A stretch of DNA of 7,613 nucleotides from Candidatus Wallbacteria bacterium (GTDB lineage: Bacteria; Muiribacteriota; UBA6191; JACPRK01). Shown here in pieces: positions 5,292 through 7,613 of this stretch. How positions within the stretch are numbered: the first letter of the stretch is position 1; each line of letters opens with the position of its first letter. The notes beneath the pieces were generated by a model that was not told where the DNA came from, did no database searches, and was given only the letters and a program-made list of their open reading frames with translations. The DNA is taken from the NCBI GenBank assembly GCA_016199905.1, contig JACQFU010000248.1, positions 1-7,613 of the forward strand, given 5' to 3'. The position numbers and the translations under genes are program-made.

Positions 5292-6016
5292 TGCGCAGCC
5301 TGCCGGCAGGGATACGGCTCGTCCTCTTCGATGCCGCAAACACGCTGCTCTTCATCGACTATTCGTTCCTGGCCCGCGCCGCGCGACAGGTCGGGGCCGA
5401 CGTCAGCCCAACGGCGCTGAGGCGCGCAGAGGCGCATGCGCGGGTGGAGACCGATCTTCTCCTGGAGGTACACCAGGACTCGACGGACGCTCGTCGCTGG
5501 CGACACTACTTCCAGGTGATGCTCACCGAGTCGGGCGTCTCGGCCGGGCAGTTCGAAGCTCTCGTGCCGATCCTGAAGGCTCGCCACGAGAAGGTTGGCC
5601 TCTGGATGCACGTCCGCCCCTGGACAAAATCGGCCCTTGAGATGCTGCGTCGTGCAGGCTATAGAATGGCCGTGGTGAGCAACGCCGACGGCCGCGTGGA
5701 GTCCTGGCTGTCGAAAAAAAGCCTCAGCGGATATTTTGACACTATTTTGGATTCGCACGTCGTGGGCATCGAGAAGCCGGATCCGCGAATCTTCGAGTTG
5801 GCGCTGGCGAGGACCGGATTCCGGGCTTCAGAGGCGGTGCACGTCGGCGATCTGTACTCGGTGGATGTCCTGGGGGCGAGACGGGCGGGCATCACCCCGG
5901 TGCTGCTCGACCCGACGGGCGCCCACCCGGCGACCGATTGCCTCAAGATCCGGGCGCTCTCGGAACTGCCCGGGCTGCTTCCGGCGCGGGCGTCCGCAGG
6001 CAGCCGCGTGGCGTGA
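5291..6016 (+). CDS. HAD-superfamily hydrolase-like protein, subfamily IA
   Basis: A 241-residue HAD protein with a helical cap of subfamily IA type. Motif I is LVLFDAANTLL with nucleophile D14, but position +2 is A16, not the acid/base Asp of typical phosphatases. Motif II is VVSNADG (S130). Motif III lies in GIEKPDPRIF (K162). Motif IV is HVGDLYSVD (D187, D192). The cap (about residues 20-105) is alpha-helical. The second half resembles the REG-2/HDHD3-like branch. Members with DxxxT rather than DxDxT include dehalogenases and proteins of unknown activity, so phosphatase action should not be assumed. The ATG at 5291 overlaps the preceding stop. A GTG one codon upstream is equally in frame but would be redundant. 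The frame is open back to 4769, but that extension is Arg-rich shadow sequence over the membrane-protein gene. Confidence 0.9.
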   Translation: MRSLPAGIRLVLFDAANTLLFIDYSFLARAARQVGADVSPTALRRAEAHARVETDLLLEVHQDSTDARRWRHYFQVMLTESGVSAGQFEALVPILKARHEKVGLWMHVRPWTKSALEMLRRAGYRMAVVSNADGRVESWLSKKSLSGYFDTILDSHVVGIEKPDPRIFELALARTGFRASEAVHVGDLYSVDVLGARRAGITPVLLDPTGAHPATDCLKIRALSELPGLLPARASAGSRVA

Positions 6017-6040
6017 CGCGATCTCAGGGAGAGTGTCGAG

Positions 6041-6472
6041 ATGACCAGCACTGGCTCGAGCGGCCTCTTTGGAACCACCTACGCCGACGGGATCGTCCTG
6101 TTTCACGAGAACGATCCCGGCGATGTGATGTACGTCATCCAGGAAGGGCAAGTCGAGATCTCGGCCGACATTCAAGGCCAGCGCACGGTCCTTTGCACGC
6201 TGGGCAAGGGCGATTATCTCGGCGAGATGGCGCTCCTCGACTCCAAGCCGCGACTGGCAACGGCCACGGTCAAGGGATCGGCCCGCATCATGTCGTTGTC
6301 TCGCGACACGCTCTTGGGGCGCATCCAGGCCGATCCCCACATCGTGCTCTCCCTGCTGAAGCTGATGTCGCATCGCATGCGAGCATTGCAGGAGAGCATC
6401 GACGAACTGCGCGCGCGCGGTCAGCTCGACGCCGACAAGTTGAGCGCGGCCGTTCGCTCGGCACGCACCTGA
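6041..6472 (+). CDS. Stand-alone cyclic-nucleotide-binding (cNMP/CRP-type) domain protein
   Basis: A 143-residue protein consisting of one cNMP-binding beta barrel and a short helical tail. The beta-roll is visible in ENDPGDVMYVIQEGQVEI. The phosphate-binding cassette is GDYLGEMALLDSKPRLAT, with E62 (ribose contact) and R71 (phosphate contact) both present, so cyclic nucleotide binding is plausible. The C-terminal helices (from about residue 95) lack a helix-turn-helix, so it is not a CRP-type transcription factor; it probably signals through a protein partner. AGGGAGAG lies 7 nt before the ATG, a good ribosome binding site. It starts 24 bp after the HAD stop, suggesting one transcript. A SulP transporter follows after a 186-bp gap. 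Because some bacterial SulP proteins carry a fused C-terminal cNMP domain, a regulatory link is possible but unproven. Confidence 0.9.
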   Translation: MTSTGSSGLFGTTYADGIVLFHENDPGDVMYVIQEGQVEISADIQGQRTVLCTLGKGDYLGEMALLDSKPRLATATVKGSARIMSLSRDTLLGRIQADPHIVLSLLKLMSHRMRALQESIDELRARGQLDADKLSAAVRSART

Positions 6473-6658
6473 TCGCTTGGCCGCCGCGGGCACCCGTTCC
6501 CGGACCGGACTCCCGGCTGGGGAACTGACAGGCCGCGGTTCGCTCTTCGCGATCATTCCCGTCGAACTCCGCGGGAAGCCTGCCGATAACTGGGATGGCT
6601 TCGTTGTCAAAATCGCCTTTCCAACCAGGACTTTTGTCCGATCTGGAGTGTGAGGGAG
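6473..6658 (+). promoter_or_regulatory. Intergenic region with a hairpin and a weak promoter candidate ahead of sulP
   Basis: GTTCCC (6496-6501) and GGGAAC (6520-6525) can form a 6-bp stem about 24 nt after the cNMP stop, possibly ending that transcript; no T-run follows. TTGTCA at 6604-6609 is a good -35 match, but the DNA 17-18 bp on (AGGACT/GGACTT) is a poor -10. The region is long enough for sulP to be transcribed on its own. Confidence 0.3.
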
Positions 6659-7613
6659 ATGCCGTCCAACCCTGAAGAACGAGTCGCCCTGCCCGGCCGC
6701 ATCGCGGCACTGGCGGAGCAGTACGCAGAGAGCTGGTCCCAGATGCTGGGGGCCGAAACGCTCTGGTCCGACGTGAACGCGGGAGTGGCGGTGGCCCTGG
6801 TGGCGCTGCCGCTTTCCATTGCCATTGCCATCGCCTCGGGAGTCCATCCGGGGGCAGGGCTCACCAGTGCCATCCTTGCCGGCGCGATTGCGGCGCTGAT
6901 GGGCGGATCGCGTGTGGCGGTGACGGGTCCTGCGGCGGCCGTGTCCGTGGTGGCGCTCGGCGTCGTACAGACCTACGGGCTGGAGGGACTCCTGGCGTGC
7001 GGCCTGTTCACAGGCGCTGTGCAGTGCATGGTAGGGCTGCTGCGTTGGGGGCGGTGGATCTCCATCGTGCCTCTGCCCGTGATTGTCGGCTTCACCAGCG
7101 GCATTGGCGTGCTCATCGTCGATGGCCAGCTGCCCATGGCGTTGGGAGCCGTAGTGAAGCGGGGGCATGAGGGGATGTACGTTCCCTTCACGTGGCTGTC
7201 TTCCCACTGGGGGAGCTTCCAGGCCGGCGCAGCTACGATCACCTTTGTGACGCTGGCCACCCTCATCCTCGCTCGCCGCTTCAATCCGCGACTTCCCGGA
7301 CACTTGCTGGGCGCCATCGCCGGAACGTTCGCGGCCGAGACGCTCTTTCCGGCTTGCAGCCGAGTGGGGGACCTGCCTCGCTCGCTGGCGTACCACGGCA
7401 TGCCTCACCTGGGGCTGTCGCAACTGGGCGGGCTCGTGGTTCCCGCTTGCACCATTGCGTTCCTGGCCAGTCTCGAGAGTTTGCTTTCGGCCCTGGTGGC
7501 CGACAGCATGACGCGCGATCGCCATGACCCCGACCTGGAGCTGATCGGGCAGGGTCTGGCCAACATCATCGCCCCCCTCTTCGGAGGGATCGTTTCGACG
7601 GGCGTCATCGCCC
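6659..7613 (+). CDS. SulP-family inorganic anion transporter, N-terminal part (runs off right edge)
   Basis: The first 318 residues of a SulP (SLC26-type) transporter, a multi-pass inner-membrane protein that moves sulfate, bicarbonate or other anions, usually with Na+ or H+. After a short cytoplasmic segment, WSDVNAGVAVALVALPLS (36-53) opens the first helix. IAIASGVHPGAG and GGSRVAVTGPAAAVSVV (from residue 82) are the family-typical substrate-pocket region. ASLESLLSALVADS and ELIGQGLANIIAPLFGG (from 294) are the conserved helix 8-10 region. The C-terminal STAS domain, or any other fusion, lies outside the window. The ATG at 6659 follows GGAG at 6645-6648; a GTG three codons upstream is less likely. 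The substrate cannot be told from this part. Confidence 0.93.
   Translation, partial: MPSNPEERVALPGRIAALAEQYAESWSQMLGAETLWSDVNAGVAVALVALPLSIAIAIASGVHPGAGLTSAILAGAIAALMGGSRVAVTGPAAAVSVVALGVVQTYGLEGLLACGLFTGAVQCMVGLLRWGRWISIVPLPVIVGFTSGIGVLIVDGQLPMALGAVVKRGHEGMYVPFTWLSSHWGSFQAGAATITFVTLATLILARRFNPRLPGHLLGAIAGTFAAETLFPACSRVGDLPRSLAYHGMPHLGLSQLGGLVVPACTIAFLASLESLLSALVADSMTRDRHDPDLELIGQGLANIIAPLFGGIVSTGVIA

Noticed and set aside
4769..6016. Single 415-residue gene joining the region before HAD to the HAD domain
   Set aside because: The added part is Arg-rich and non-protein-like, while another frame over the same DNA encodes membrane helices and ends exactly at the HAD ATG. The HAD fold begins naturally at 5291.
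5828..7525. 565-residue minus-strand frame opposite HAD, cNMP and SulP genes
   Set aside because: It spans three well-supported plus-strand genes and two gaps, has no recognisable domain and is His/Gln/Arg-rich, which is typical of an antisense shadow.

Overview
This is a GC-rich window with densely packed genes, long stop-free frames on both strands and strong G/C bias at third codon positions. Several families point to a Gram-negative, deltaproteobacteria-like lineage (Myxococcota/Desulfobacterota and relatives): an RNase E/G of the short N-terminal type, a two-zinc-ribbon protein, an HD-containing Ppx/GppA protein next to a stand-alone CHAD protein, and a SulP transporter. The phylum cannot be fixed from this sequence. 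There is no rRNA, tRNA, CRISPR array, transposase or other clear mobile element.

Left part, minus strand (1-1614): the N-terminal 143 residues of an Rne/Rng-family ribonuclease run off the left edge. About 640 bp without a convincing gene follow, holding four short perfect or near-perfect dyads. Then comes a small two-zinc-ribbon protein (1069-1380) with a good ribosome binding site and a recognisable promoter. Centre, plus strand (1615-4076): an exopolyphosphatase-family protein (Ppx/GppA plus HD domain) overlaps by 4 bp a CHAD-domain protein, forming a compact polyphosphate module. The ppx start lies directly behind an extended -10 and has no Shine-Dalgarno, so its mRNA may be leaderless. 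The Ppx protein has Asn where the family normally has Asp in the second phosphate-binding motif. A minus-strand nucleotidyltransferase-fold protein (4098-4685) converges on the CHAD gene.

Right part, plus strand (4741-7613): a divergent promoter region leads into a small two-helix membrane protein. Its best start (strong SD plus ATG at 4862) is in a different frame from its body, which suggests a frameshift near the N-terminus. Its stop overlaps the ATG of a HAD-IA hydrolase-like protein that lacks the usual acid/base Asp of motif I. A stand-alone cyclic-nucleotide-binding protein follows after 24 bp. After a 186-bp gap comes a SulP anion transporter, cut by the right edge.

Most of the window looks like ordinary chromosome. 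The parts most worth a second look are the ppx-CHAD pair with its altered active site and possible leaderless start, the frameshifted membrane protein coupled to the HAD gene, and the neighbouring lone cNMP domain and SulP transporter.
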